Assembly (NCBI GenBank): GCA_023678885.1
Contig: CM042975.1
Coordinates: 29,305,405-29,369,404, forward strand
Direction of reading: 5' to 3'
DNA from: Pogostemon cablin
Taxonomy: Eukaryota > Streptophyta > Magnoliopsida > Lamiales > Lamiaceae
Length of the DNA stretch: 64,000 nucleotides
Shown here: in pieces, positions 32,554 through 44,444 of the stretch
Layout of the letters: every line of letters begins with the position of its first letter
Position numbering within the stretch: position 1 is the stretch's first letter
Position numbers and translations under genes: made by a program
The notes under the pieces: generated by a model
The model's input: only the letters and a program-made list of their open reading frames with translations
Databases searched by the model: none
Told to the model about the DNA's origin: nothing

Positions 32554-35500
32554 ATGTTAAGGTGCTTCCATGGGATCAGAGGATGGAGGAAGAAACCAAA
32601 CTACCAACAGTTTCTTTTGCAATGCAGGCGCATCCGCATTGCCGAAGGCTACTTCAACGGACTTTCCGGAGTTTCAGACATTCCGGTACTGCCTGCTGAT
32701 TGGAGTAAAGCCGGGATGATACCTATAGAGATGTTCGTGGTGCCAAGATTGGACCAAAACTGTGATCGGATGAAGAGCTACCAACTCCTGGAAGGTTTTC
32801 TCAGTTTCCTGCTGCGATTTTGGTACTATGATACACTTCCCGCTGATGATCGGATTCAGAATCTTGAAACGGAGCTGAGGTATCTTCTCACCATTCTTGG
32901 CGACGTATCATGGATGCTGGATGACAACGATCACCTGGAAGCTCAATTCCAGGATCTGTTGGCTGAATTTGAAGCAGTGGCGAATCGAGCTGGAGGGTAT
33001 GTCCATTTCTTGTTGTATCCTGCTCGTCGATCGTTTAAAGAAATGGATGAGGAGCTTGCTGCCGTTTTAAAACAGATCGACCTCTTGAAAGCCAATCTTC
33101 AGTCATTTGATATCAGCATACCACCATACATAGCTGCAAAGACTTCAAGGGTCAACTCCTTGGTCATTATCAATTCTCTAGTTGATGATCTTGAGGATCT
33201 GTTGAAGCAGGAGGATGATCGAATCTCTGATGTGAAGTTCCAGATCAACCATCTCCATCAGGGGCTCTCTCTTTTCACCTCTTCAATCAATGACATGAGA
33301 TCACAACGGCCTTCCGAAATTGAAGAACTGAAAGAGCCTCTGATGCGCATGGGAGATGTGGCACATCAAGCTCAATATCTCATCACTGCTTTTTTGGTAA
33401 AAGATGCTCCACTCTGGTACGTCATCAAGAGGCTCACTTCCCTTAACCACAATATTTATCTTATACAAACAGAGCTCCAAGTTATTACAAAGAAACATCA
33501 ATCTATAGTAGGCTTAAAATTTGAAAAGTGTTTGAGCGCAGAGCTGCCATTACAAAATAGGGAGCAAGCTGAGGTCAATGAAATAATTGTTGGGTTTGAG
33601 GACAAAATGGTGATTATTTTGGATCAGTTGGTTGTAGGAGGAAGAGAGAGGCTGCAAGTCATTTCAATTTTCGGGATGCCTGGACTTGGTAAGACAACTC
33701 TAGCAAAGAAATTGTACCATCATCCATTGGTTAATTACACTTTCCAGAGACTCATTTGGTGTGTAGTTTCTCAAACGTTCACGAGACAGAGTATACTGGC
33801 TAGCATTTTGATTCAGATCAATAGTGATCTTAAAAAAGATAAGATCTTGACAATGGAAGAAGAAACTTTAGTGGAACATATTTACAAAACATTGAAGGGA
33901 AGAAAATACATTGTTGTGTTGGATGATGTATGGGATTCAAATCTGTGGTATAAATTACAGAAGTGTTTTCCTGATGATGGAAATGGCAGCAGGATTTTAT
34001 TAACTAATAGGAATAAAGATGTCGCTCCACCTAACAGCATAATACACCAGCTCCCATTTTTGTCGGAAGAGCAATGCTGGGAGCTACTAGAAAAGAAGGT
34101 GTTCGGCAGTAGAACTTGTCCTCCTAAGCTACAACAGGTTGGAAATAAAATTGCTGCAAAATGTGGCGGACTACCACTTGCGGTTGTTGTTTTAGCTGGG
34201 ATTCTTTCAACCGTGGATGAGGAAGAAAGTAAATGGGTAGAAGTGGAAGGAAGTTTAGCCTCTTATATTGATGGCGAGGACGATGCAGTAATGCGAATTC
34301 TTGAACTGAGTTACAAGTACTTACCAGACCATTTGAAGCCGTGCTTTCTTTACTTTGGATTATTTGAAGAAGATAAAGAGATATCTGTCAAATCCTTGAT
34401 GAGATTGTGGGTTGCAGAAGGGTTCATACGTAAAGAAGAAGAGAAGAGAAAAGAAGATACAGGGAGAGAGTATTTAATGGAGCTAATAGATAAAAGTCTA
34501 GTGATGGTGGTGAAAAGAAGTTCGAATGGTAGAGTGAAAGCCTGCATTGTACATGATTTATGGCGTGACATGTGCTTGAAAAAATGTGAAGAAGAATGCT
34601 TACTGAAATATACGAGGGGGACGTTTATTGGCGAGTAAGTTTAATTATTTTGTCTTTCATGCTTTGAAATTGTGTTATCTAGATAGAATATGAGGTTAAT
34701 TATACATAGTTTGTCTCATGTTTTGTTTTCAGTTTCGGTATGATGTATGATAAAGACCAACACCTTCGCACTCTATTCGGAAAGTTTGAGGCATTATATG
34801 TACGGGACATGAGATCATTGAGAGTACTCGAGCACTTTTCTTTCCTTGGACAGAATCCTGTATTTGGAAAGGAGTATCTAGTTAACTTGAGATCTTTAGT
34901 TAGTACTGGAATGTTGGAATCTATTAACAGGCTTCCAAAACTAGAATATTTGTCTTCCCTTGATCCAGTATATCTACGCCCATCAATTTTGAAAACGAAC
35001 AAGTTGAGGTGCCTTTCTGGAAGACGCATAGAATATGGCAAAGATTGGAATGGCTGGGAAACCAACAGCCTGGAGTACCTTGCATGGGTGACTATCAACG
35101 AGTTGAAGGATGAAGAGTTGTTAAAATATTCACCCCGTCTTCGCCAACTCAAATGCAGATATGAAGTGCCATATGAATTTGAGGAGTATCCACATTATGA
35201 TCTACGCTTCCTCACTCAACTTCACTCACTCTCCTTACAGTTTTCCGGTCCTTGGAATAAAACATTTAAATTGGAGGAATTTAGATTCCCTTCAAACATA
35301 AAAAAGCTGATCCTTACAGGGTCAAGGTTGAGTTGGGAGAAGATGTCAATTATTGGGAAGCTGGAAAACCTTGAGGTTCTCAAATTACTTGGACATTCAG
35401 CTGATGGAGAAAGATGGGACACAGGAGATGGTGAATTTCGTAAGCTGAGGTTCCTAAAAATGGAAGGATTGAATATTTCTGAGTGGATTGTGGCGTCGAA

Positions 35501-35726
35501 TGAGCACTTCCCCGTCCTTCAACGCTTGATCTTCAAGGGCTGCTCTCGCCTGATTGAGATTCCTCGCGAAATCGGTGAAGTCAAAACACTTGAGTTGATT
35601 GAGGTGAAGGGGATTTGCCTAACTTCACTAGTGGAGTCTGCAGAGAGAATAAAAGAAGAACAAATGGACATGGGAAATGAAGGTTTCAGAGTTGTCATCA
35701 ATACTAACAGGTTTACCTTTGAATGA
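32554..35726 (+). CDS. NLR-2: R1-like NB-LRR disease-resistance protein (intact, two exons)
   Basis: A cytoplasmic immune receptor of the late-blight R1 type. Exon 1 is 32554-34634 and exon 2 is 34733-35726; donor GTAAGT at 34635, acceptor TTTTCAG at 34726-34732, giving 1,024 residues. The R1-type N-terminal region (residues 1-360) includes the EDVID-like GDVAHQAQYLITAFLV. NB-ARC: P-loop GMPGLGKTT about 374-382, kinase 2 VVLDDVWD about 453, NGSRILLTNRN, GGLPLAVVVLAG about 538, CFLYFGLFEED and the MHD-type IVHD about 664. LRRs fill exon 2 (EYLVNLRSLV, LPKLEYLSS, LEELRFPSNIKKL-like). All motifs are present and no frame break is seen. The first ATG of the frame matches the starts of NLR-1 and NLR-3. 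A MITE begins immediately after the stop codon. Confidence 0.92.
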
Positions 35727-35898
35727 AGGCAAAAGCTCCCGTGCGCCCGGGGACACGGAAAGATGCTCCGTGTCCCAATGTGAACACAACTCTCCCTTCC
35801 AATCCTATTTAAACCTATGTATTGCTAGGGGTTTAAATTGTAAAGGGGCATGAAAATTGTAAAGGCGCCGTGCGCCCGGGTGCACAAGAGCCTCACTC
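35727..35898. mobile_element. Short MITE at the NLR-2 stop codon (8-bp duplication)
   Basis: 172 bp flanked by TTGAATGA (35719-35726 and 35899-35906). Imperfect inverted ends: AAGCTCCCGTGCGCCCGGG on the left and GAGGCTCTTGTGCACCCGGG on the right read inward. The homologous 3' flank of NLR-5 lacks it, which proves insertion. It is probably hAT-like because of the 8-bp duplication. Confidence 0.75.
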
Positions 35899-36448
35899 TT
35901 GAATGAATTGCTTCTTACAATATTATAAGATCCCTTATTCTGGGTTTTTTTTTTTAATTCAGAATTTAATAGTTGAAATAGAGAATCTGAAGGCATATTG
36001 ATGATTGTTTGTTTTATATTTACATTATTCAGATGCATTGTTTATTTAGTTTGGTCTGAGTACTTAATATTTTTGGAACTTGCATTTTTAAAATTTTTAA
36101 ATACATTGAGTAGAAGGTGTATATATTGCAGATTCTGCCAGCTCTATTTTAATGCCTTTCTCACTGCAATTTTTGGCTCTGACATCAATTCTTTCTCTAT
36201 TCTGAATTCTTTTGCAGATTGCTTAAATTTAAGGGCACCTCCAGCACCAACAATTATACAAAATAGAGTTGCAGCTAAGACTTTCCATCCAACATATATT
36301 GCTGTAAAATGGACTGCATTTTGCTAAAATGCTCTCAAGTTACTCTGAAATAAAACAGCTACGGTGTTTGCTGCATGATTTTATATCTATCGTATAAAAA
36401 TTTGATTTGTAAAAAAATAAAATACAATGTGTAATATTTAAATTAATA
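35899..36448. other. 3' flank of NLR-2, duplicated elsewhere
   Basis: No gene. The block GGGCACCTCCAGC to GTAAAATGGACT (about 36228-36318) recurs downstream of NLR-5 near 46722-46795, part of a segmental duplication. Confidence 0.6.
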
Positions 36449-36712
36449 CTCCCTCCGTCCCATAGAAGTTGATAACTTTCCTTTTTGGTTTGTCCCACTA
36501 AAGTTGACACATTTCCTTTTAATACATGGGACCCACACAAAAACAATTAATCTATTCTCATGGACCCCACATATCACCTCTAATACAACTACCCACTACA
36601 CATTAAATATTATTTCTCTCACTTCACTTTACTTCACTTTACATTAAATTATTATACTCCTTAATCTCCGTGCCCAAAAAACATTATACCGTCTTCTACG
36701 GGACGGAGGGAG
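36449..36712. mobile_element. Stowaway MITE (Tc1/mariner), complete
   Basis: 264 bp with CTCCCTCCGTCCC... termini (CTCCCTCCGTCCCATAGAAG left, CTCCCTCCGTCCCGTAGAAG right, read inward), flanked by TA at 36447-36448 and 36713-36714. Non-coding. It lies 230 bp upstream of NLR-3 and is absent from the matching flank of NLR-6. Confidence 0.88.
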
Positions 36713-36945
36713 TACAATTGATTTGTATATCCGTGTGTCATCGCATTTACTCGTCTTTGGAATTAAAAAAAAAAAAGTGTTTCTCTAAATAAACGCGCTT
36801 ACTTCTCTAAATATGTTTTACTTGTCAGTTTCATATTTTAGTTTGACTTTGCTTCTTTGTCTTAATATCTATCTGCAACCATTCATAGCTCTTTCTTTTA
36901 TCCCTCTCTCCAGATTTGTTACCAAATTCTTGATCCGAATCCGTT

Positions 36946-39900
36946 ATGTTTAAGGTTTTCAAACACATTCCAGGATGGAGGAGGAAACGTGTCTCCATCG
37001 AGCCTATTCCAATTGTTAGGGACTACTACTCAAATCTGTCCACCACGTGCAATTTTCCGGAGCTGCCTGATGATTTGTGGGATCCCTGCAGGATGAAGGA
37101 TTCCCTGTTTGTGGTGCCGAGGTTGAGCATGTTCCACCGAAACGACATTCGGATCAAGAGGCATCAACTCCTCCAAGTTTTTCTCAGCTTCCTCCTTCAA
37201 CTACTGTTCCATACAGATCCAATGGGTAATCACATTGAGAATCTTGAAAAGGAGCTGAGGTATCTTCTCACCATTCTTGGCGACATTTCATGGATGCTGG
37301 TTGGCAATGATGAACTGGAAGCTGGGTTCCAAAATCTGTTGTCAGAATTCGAAGCAGTGGCGAATCAAGCTGGAAGGTTCGTCCATACTCTGTTATTCTC
37401 CACTCATTTAAGGTTTAAAAAAATGGACAAGGGGGCTGCTGCTATTTTAAAGCGGATCGAGCTTTTGAAAGCTGATGTTAGCTCATTTATCACCACACCA
37501 GCTGATGCAACTCCAAGAACTTCTATCGTCAACTCCTTTCTCTTTGTCGATTCTCTAGTTGATCACTTGGAGGATCTTTTGAAACAGGAGGATGATCGGA
37601 TTACTAATGTGAAGGACCAGCTTTACCTTCTCCATCAGGGGCTGATGCTTTTCAACTCTTCAATCAATGACATTAGATCCCCACAGCCTTCAGAGCTTGG
37701 AGAACTGAAGGAGCCTCTGATGCGCATTGGAGACGTTGCACATCAAGCTGAGTATCTTATTTCGGCATTTTTGGTCGAAGATGCTCCTCTCTGGTATGTT
37801 ATCAAGAGGCTCACTGAGCTCAACCACGAGGTTGAGGTTATAAGATCGGAGCTCCATCAATTTGGAGGATTAAAAGTGGTGAAGTATTTGAGTGCAGAGC
37901 GGTCATTGCAGGATAAGAGACCTATTGAGGCCGATGAAGTAATTGTCGGCTTTGAGGACAAAGAAACAGATATTTTGGATCAGCTGGTTGGAGGAGGGAC
38001 ATGGAGCTTGAAAGTGATTTCAATTTTCGGGATGCCTGGACTTGGTAAGACGACTTTAGCAAAGAAACTGTACAATCATCCCTTGGTTAACTATACGTTT
38101 CAGAAGCTCTCATGGAGTGTAGTTTCTCAAACGTTTAAGAGACAGAGTATACTGGCCAACATCTTGATTCAGATCAATGTCGATCTTGATAAAGATAGGA
38201 TCTTGAAAATGGAAGAAGAAACTTTAGTGGAAAACGTTTATAAAACTTTGAAGGGGAGAAGATATCTAGTTGTATTGGATGATGTCTGGAATTTACATGT
38301 GTGGGATGCTCTGCGGATGTGTTTTCCAGATGATGGAAATGGAAGCAGGATTTTATTCACTAATAGGAATAAAGATGCGGCTCCACCTAATAGCATAATA
38401 CACGAGCTCCCATTTTTATCGGATGAGCAATGTTGGGAGCTATTAGAAAAGAAGGTGTTTGGCAGTAGAACTTGCCCACCTCAACTGCAAGAGATTGGAA
38501 TGAGAATTGCTGCAAAATGTCGTGGACTGCCACTCACGGCTGTCGTTATTGCTGGGATTCTTTCAACGGTGGATGAGGAGGAAGAAAGTAGATGGGAAGA
38601 AGTGGAAGGGAGTTTAGCCTCTTACATTGATGGTGAAGACAACTTAGTAATGAAAACTCTTGAACTGAGTTACAAGCATTTGCCAGACTATTTGAAGCCA
38701 TGCTTTCTTTACTTTGGAGCATTTGAAGAAGACAAAGAGATCTCTGTCGAAAGCTTGATGAGATTGTGGGTTGCAGAAGGATTCATACGTTTAGAAAAAG
38801 ATAAAAGTGGAGAAAATATAGCTGAAGAATATCTTATGGAGCTAACTGATAGAAGTCTAGTAATGGTTTCCAAGAGGAGATCAAATGATGGAGGAGCAGA
38901 AGCTTGTGTTGTTCATGATTTACTTCACGATTTATGCTTGAAGAAATGCCAAGAAGAAAGCTTCCTCGAATATCTAAAGAGCGAGTAAGTTCCATATCTT
39001 GCAGTACTATTTCGTTTCTAACATAGACAGAATACTCATTCATAGTAATGGTGTCTCATGTTTTGTTTTCAGTTGCCACACAGTTTATGAAATCGACCAA
39101 CAGGTTCGTTCTTTTCATGGCGGCCATGATCAGACCTCATCATTGTATGTTCGGGACATGAGATCATTAAGAGTACTAGTGCATTTCAACTCCATTCTTG
39201 AAAACCATACAATTGGAATGGAGTATCTGTCTAACTTGAGATACTTGGTTATTGGACAAGTGCCGAAATGGCTAGATAGGCTTCCTAAACTAGAATATCT
39301 TTGTGTGAAGTCTTTAGATGCAGTATATATATACCCATCAACGCTTGTGAAAATGAAGAAGTTGAGATACCTTTACGCGTGGTTCGTGGAGTTTGGCGAA
39401 GATTGGAGTAGTACTGATTGCGAGAGCAACAGCCTAGAGTATCTTTCAGATGTTGTAATTAAGGAGGTGAAGGATATAGAGATGTTGAAATTTTCACTCC
39501 ATCTTCGCAAACTCAAATGTAGATATGTAGTCGACTCAAAGGAATTAGACCCTGAAACATTTGAGATCAAGTGGGCGTATCGTCCACTCTATGATCTCCG
39601 TTTCCTCACTCAACTCGATTCACTCTCCTTGAGATTGTTTCGGTTTCATTTTAAGGGATTTAAGTTCCCCTCAAACATTCGAAAGCTGACTCTTATTGAT
39701 AATCATGTTCCTTGGGAGCAGATGTCGTTAGTTGGGAGATTGGAAAACCTCGAGGTTCTCAAACTGAAGGAAAGTGCTGGTGAAGGAGACAGATGGGATA
39801 CGAGAGATGGTGAGTTTCAGAAGCTGAGGTTCTTACAATTGGCTCAAACATCTCTCCATCAATGGAATGTTGCCTCCAATGAGCATTTCCCAAGACTTCA

Positions 39901-40093
39901 ACAGTTGATCTTGATTAACTGCTATATTCTGGAACGGATTCCTGATGAAATCGGTGAAATCACAACACTCGAGTTGATTGAGGTGAAATGCAGATGTCAA
40001 GATTCACTGGTGGAGTCTGCTGAAAGAATAAGACAAGAACAACAGGACATGGGAAACGAAGGCCTCAGGATTGTCATCAATACTACTAATTAG
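36946..40093 (+). CDS. NLR-3: R1-like NB-LRR disease-resistance protein (intact, two exons)
   Basis: Subfamily B. Exon 1 is 36946-38984 and exon 2 is 39073-40093 (donor GTAAGT at 38985, acceptor TTTTCAG ending 39072), 1,019 residues. The start MFKVFKHIPGWRRKR parallels NLR-6. R1-type N-terminal region with EKELRYLLTILGDISWML and GDVAHQAEYLISAFLV. NB-ARC: GMPGLGKTT about 362, LVVLDDVWN about 442, NGSRILFTNRN, CRGLPLTAVVIAG about 526, CFLYFGAFEED and VVHD about 655. Exon 2 encodes LRRs (EYLSNLRYLV, LPKLEYLCV, LRFLTQLDSLSL). The first GLPL-motif residue pair is RG where relatives have GG, a mild variation. The upstream W-box-like TTTGACTTTGCTTC lies at about 36842. Confidence 0.92.
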
Positions 40094-41078
40094 TTGTAAG
40101 TGAATCGTTTCTACTCAACAATGGGTCATTAGTTTAAAGAATCAATTGAAAAATTGTCTCAAATGATCATGTATACAGTTTTTAAGGTTAATCTTTTTAA
40201 GTTCTGTTTTATATTTTCAGGTGCATTCTCTGTCATATGCATCAGTATTCTGCCCACATTCTTGTAACATCCTATGCTATACATTTTTTCCTTTTAGACT
40301 TAGTAAGGATTATTGAACAACTCTGTATATTTTCCCTTGATATTGGACAGAATTAATTTCATATTTTATTAAGCAAAATTATACTTTTGCCCCTCCTCGT
40401 ACTAAGTCTGGTTTGTGATGAAGAGCAGATATAACTCATGAACATTCTCAGCATTAAGTTTTAATTAAATTCATTAATATCTTTTTGTACAGTACGATCA
40501 GACCACTCATTCTGATTTTTTGTAATGAGGAACTACTTATAATTGTAATAAACTCTGAGGCATAGTGAAGGTTATTTCATATGAACATTATTCAGATGAA
40601 CTAAATTTCTTTGTGTATAAAGACCAATTTATTAGTATAAATTGCATTTATAAATCTCCAAAAAAAATATTGTGCATCAAAAGGTTAAGATTGTGAACAA
40701 TTGAGGCATAATTAGTGCTTTTCTTTTTTTCTTCTTCTTTTTTTTAACATGAGGTTTAGTTATTTAGTTACAGGCTAAATTTCGAAGAAGAAAATGAAGA
40801 CAATACTCTGATGCTAAAGGACGTAGGTTATCATAATAGACAGTATGCATGCATAACTGCAATAAATCAATCTAAAAACCTATATATGCATTCTTACATT
40901 GAGACACTCTTCAGATGAACTCAGAAGCAAAGTAACAACTCATAGTACAGGTTCACCGAATAATGTACAACAACACGACGGAAGAGGCGAACCCGTACCA
41001 TGTTGCAATCTGGAGTAGCAGCAGTAATACTAGTTATTTGCTCAATGCTGGATTCTGCACAGCTTGTAAATTTCCCAA
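40094..41078. other. Intergenic region between convergent NLR-3 and NLR-4
   Basis: AT-rich with no gene or clear element. It separates the two tail-to-tail NLR copies. Confidence 0.5.
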
Positions 41079-43187
41079 TTACTGGTAATCAGTAGTATTG
41101 ATGACGACCCTGAGACCTTCATTTCCCATGTCCCGTTGTCCTTGTTTTATTCTATCAGCAGATTCTGCTGCTGAAGTTGGACATTTTCCTATCACCTCTA
41201 TCAATTCAAGTGTGGTGATTTCACCAATTTCGCTAGGAATCTCTTTTAAAGTATGGCAATCAACCAAGATCAGCTGTTGAAGTTTAGGGAAGTGTTGGTT
41301 GGATTCAACATTCCATTGAGTCAGATCTAAATCTTCCAATTTCAAGAACTTCAGTTTCTGGAATTCACCATCTTTCGTGTCCCATCTTAACCCTACAGCA
41401 CCCTGTCTTAATTTGAGAACCTCCAGGTCATCCAATCTCCCAACTATTGACATATTTTTCCAATGAATCATTAACACAATGTCAGCTTCCTAATGCTCGA
41501 TGGGAATCTAAATTCCTCTGGTCTTCGTCCGTAGAATTTTAGGGAGAGTGAGTGAAGTCGAGTGAGGAAATGAAGATCAAAATTTGGCATTGCCCCCTGT
41601 CTACTTTGCAGGTAATCATAGGTGCATTTAAGTTTGCAAAGACGAGGCGAAACATCTTAACCACTCTTCATCCTCAAGATTTTTTATAGTAAGCCAAGAA
41701 AGAGACTCTAGGTTGTTTGTTTGGTCGCTAGTCCATTCTATGCCACATTCTACGAACCATGCATGAAGATATCTCAACTTCTTCGTTTTCACAATAAATT
41801 GGTTTAGGTAAACTATGTTTAAAGACTTGACACAGAGATATTCTAGCTTCTGAAGTCTGTCTATCCATTCAGGCACTTGTCCTACAACCAAGAATCTAAG
41901 GTTCACTAGATACTCTAATCCAAATATACTATTTTCATGGACATAATTGAAATGCGAGAGCACTCTCAACAATCTCATGTCCCGGACATACAATGATGAG
42001 GTCTGATCATGGCCGCCATGAAAAGACCGAACGTGCTGGTCTTTCTCATAAATAGTGTTGTGACTGAAATGAAAACAAGAGACACCATCACTGTGAAGCA
42101 ATAATATTCTCTATCATACACAAAAGTAATGCAAGCTATGAAACTTACTCGCTCTTCAGATACTTCAGGAAGCTTTCTTCTTGGCATTTTTTCAAGCACA
42201 AGTCATGCAATAACTCATGAACAACACAGGCTTCAACTCCTCCATCGCCCCATCTTCTCTTGGCAACCATTACTAGACTTTCATCAATTAGCTCCATTAA
42301 ATATTCTTCAGCTATATTTTCTCCACTTTTATCTTTTTCTATGAATCCTTCTGCAACCCACAATCTCATCAAGTTTTCGACAGATATCACTCTGTCTTCT
42401 CCAAATGCGCCAAAGTATAGAAAGCACGGCTTCAAATGGTTTGGTAAATGCTTGTAACTTAGTTCAAGAGTTTGCATCACCGCATCATCTTCACCATTAA
42501 TATAAGAGGCTAAACTTCCTTCCACTTCTTCCCATCTACTTTCTTCCTCCTCAGCTACAGTTGAAAGAACCCAACCCCAGCAATAACAACAACCGTGAGT
42601 GGCAGTCCGCTACATTTTGCAGCAATCTTCATTCCAATCTGTTGTAGCTGAGGAGGGCAAGTTCTACTGCCGAACACCTTCTTTTCAAATAACTCCCAGC
42701 ATTGTTCCTCCGACAATAATGGGAGCTCGTGAATTATACTATTAGGTGGAGTAACATCTTTATTCCTATTAGTGAATAAGATCCTGCTTCCATTTTTATC
42801 ATCTGGAAAACATGACCGCAGAGCATCCCACACATGTAAGCTCCATACATCATCCAATACAATTAGATATCTTCTTCCCTTCAATGTCTTATAAACGTGT
42901 TCTGCTAAGCTTTCTTCTTCCATTTTCATGATCCTATCTTTATCATGATCACCATTGATCTGAATCAAAATGTTGGCCAGTATACTCTGTCTCTTAAACG
43001 TTTGAGAAACTACACACCATGAGAGCTTCTGAAACGTATAGTTAACCAACGGATGATTATATAATTTCTTTGCTAAAGTCGTCTTGCCAAGTCCAGGCAT
43101 CCCGAAAATTGAAATCACTTTTAAGCTCCATGTTCCTCCTCCGACCAGCTGATCCAAAATATCTGTTTCTTTGTCCTCAATGGACAA
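41079..43187 (-). pseudogene. NLR-4: R1-like NB-LRR pseudogene (subfamily B, inverted)
   Basis: The N-terminal region is missing: coding similarity starts abruptly at EDKETDILDQLVGGGTW, just before the P-loop GMPGLGKTT. NB-ARC motifs follow (LIVLDDVWS, NGSRILFTNRN, SGLPLTVVVIAG). A frameshift near 42560 separates VVIAGV from MEGSLASYINGED. Exon 1 ends at 42149 with a GTAAGT donor, and exon 2 begins at 42063. In the LRR exon two more shifts occur, near 41635 and near 41485. Neighbouring NLR-3 faces it. It is the closest in type to NLR-3 and NLR-6. Confidence 0.88.
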
Positions 43188-43494
43188 TTTTACTTTAAAA
43201 AATAAGTTGAAAAGTGTGGCAAAAAGAATATACTAACTTCTTAAGAGAGAGTATTAAACTGCAGAATGAAGATGTGATGACAAAGAAACACAAATCTATT
43301 GTTTTTTTTTTTTAAATCATAAAAGAAAATTTGCAATTTTTGCTACTGACACAGTTAAACAAACGTTATAATTATATCTTGTAATTAAGATTGAACCTTA
43401 AAAATAATAAACGGACAAAATAGAATATAGGAATGAAAATATCATTATACCCTTAAAGTTAAGGCTAAATTTAAAGATAATTCTAAGAGCAATA

Positions 43495-44440
43495 TAATTG
43501 GGCGCGCCTAAGGCGCGCCTTGAGTATTATCATATTTTTGTGTTGTTTTACATTTTTAATAGTTGAAGTAACACTTTTATAAGTGAAATAGCACTTTTTG
43601 TTATGTTAGCAACTTATCAAATAAATAAAATAAAATAAATAAACATATCATAAATATTAAATGAAGGATTTAAGAAGTTAGGGTTCCCGTTCATTTCACT
43701 CCAAGTCTCCACGACGCAAACTACTCCAGCCTCCAACTTCCAACACAGCCTACAGCTACTGGAGCAGCCGAGCAGCAAGCACAGCAGGTTTGTTACTTTG
43801 TCTTGATGAAGAAATTGAAGATAATGAATTGGTGTTTGAGGGTGATGACTTGACATGGGATATGGTTGCTAAAGCTAGTGAAGTTGACGAGCCAAGATAT
43901 CAAACTAGAGGGAAATCATTGGGGGCAACTACCACTAGTTCCAAAAAGAAAGGCAAAGAATTAATGAAGGAAAAGGGAACTAATCTAAGATTATTAGATG
44001 AAGATGATGAAGAACAAGAGGAAGATAATGTTGGGTTTGAAGAAGAAGAAGATTTTAATGGGGAAGAAGAACAATTTGATGATCAAGACTTGGAGTTTGA
44101 TGATGAAGAAGATGATAATTAAAATATATTTGTTGCTAGGATTGTGTTAGATGCTTTGATTGACTTATTTTATTTCAAATATTAGGAATTTTCATATGTG
44201 CATGTTTAACTTTGGCTTAAATGGCTTAGTTTATATGTCGTACTCTTATAAAATGTTATATTATATGCCTTTTAGACTTATTTTATTAGGTAAAAGTGTT
44301 GTATATAGGTTATATTTAGTGTAGAATAAATAATGGTGTTATATTACAGATTTAATTTCGAGGCGCGCCTCAGGCGTGCGCCTTGCGCCTCGGGCACAGA
44401 TATGCCTCGGTGCGCCTCGGTGCGCCTTGCGCCCTTAATA
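43495..44440 (+). mobile_element. hAT-like remnant bounded by GGCGCGCC-rich ends
   Basis: The left end carries GGGCGCGCCTAAGGCGCGCC (43500-43520). The right end carries GAGGCGCGCCTCAGGCG and repeated GCCTCGGTGCGCC words (44358-44432), in opposite orientation. An acidic reading frame lies between. I could not find a clean target duplication. The element abuts the broken 5' end of NLR-5. Confidence 0.45.
43790..44122 (+). pseudogene. Acidic C-terminal tail of a hAT-type transposase (probable)
   Basis: 110 codons. The opening includes FEGDDLTWDMVAKASEVDEP followed by YQTRGK; after a Lys-rich stretch come long Glu/Asp runs. Plant hAT transposase-like proteins often end with a DDLTW motif and an acidic tail after the dimerisation domain. 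The dimerisation domain itself is not present upstream, so this is a fragment. An unrelated acidic protein cannot be excluded. Confidence 0.4.
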
Positions 44441-44444
44441 ACTA

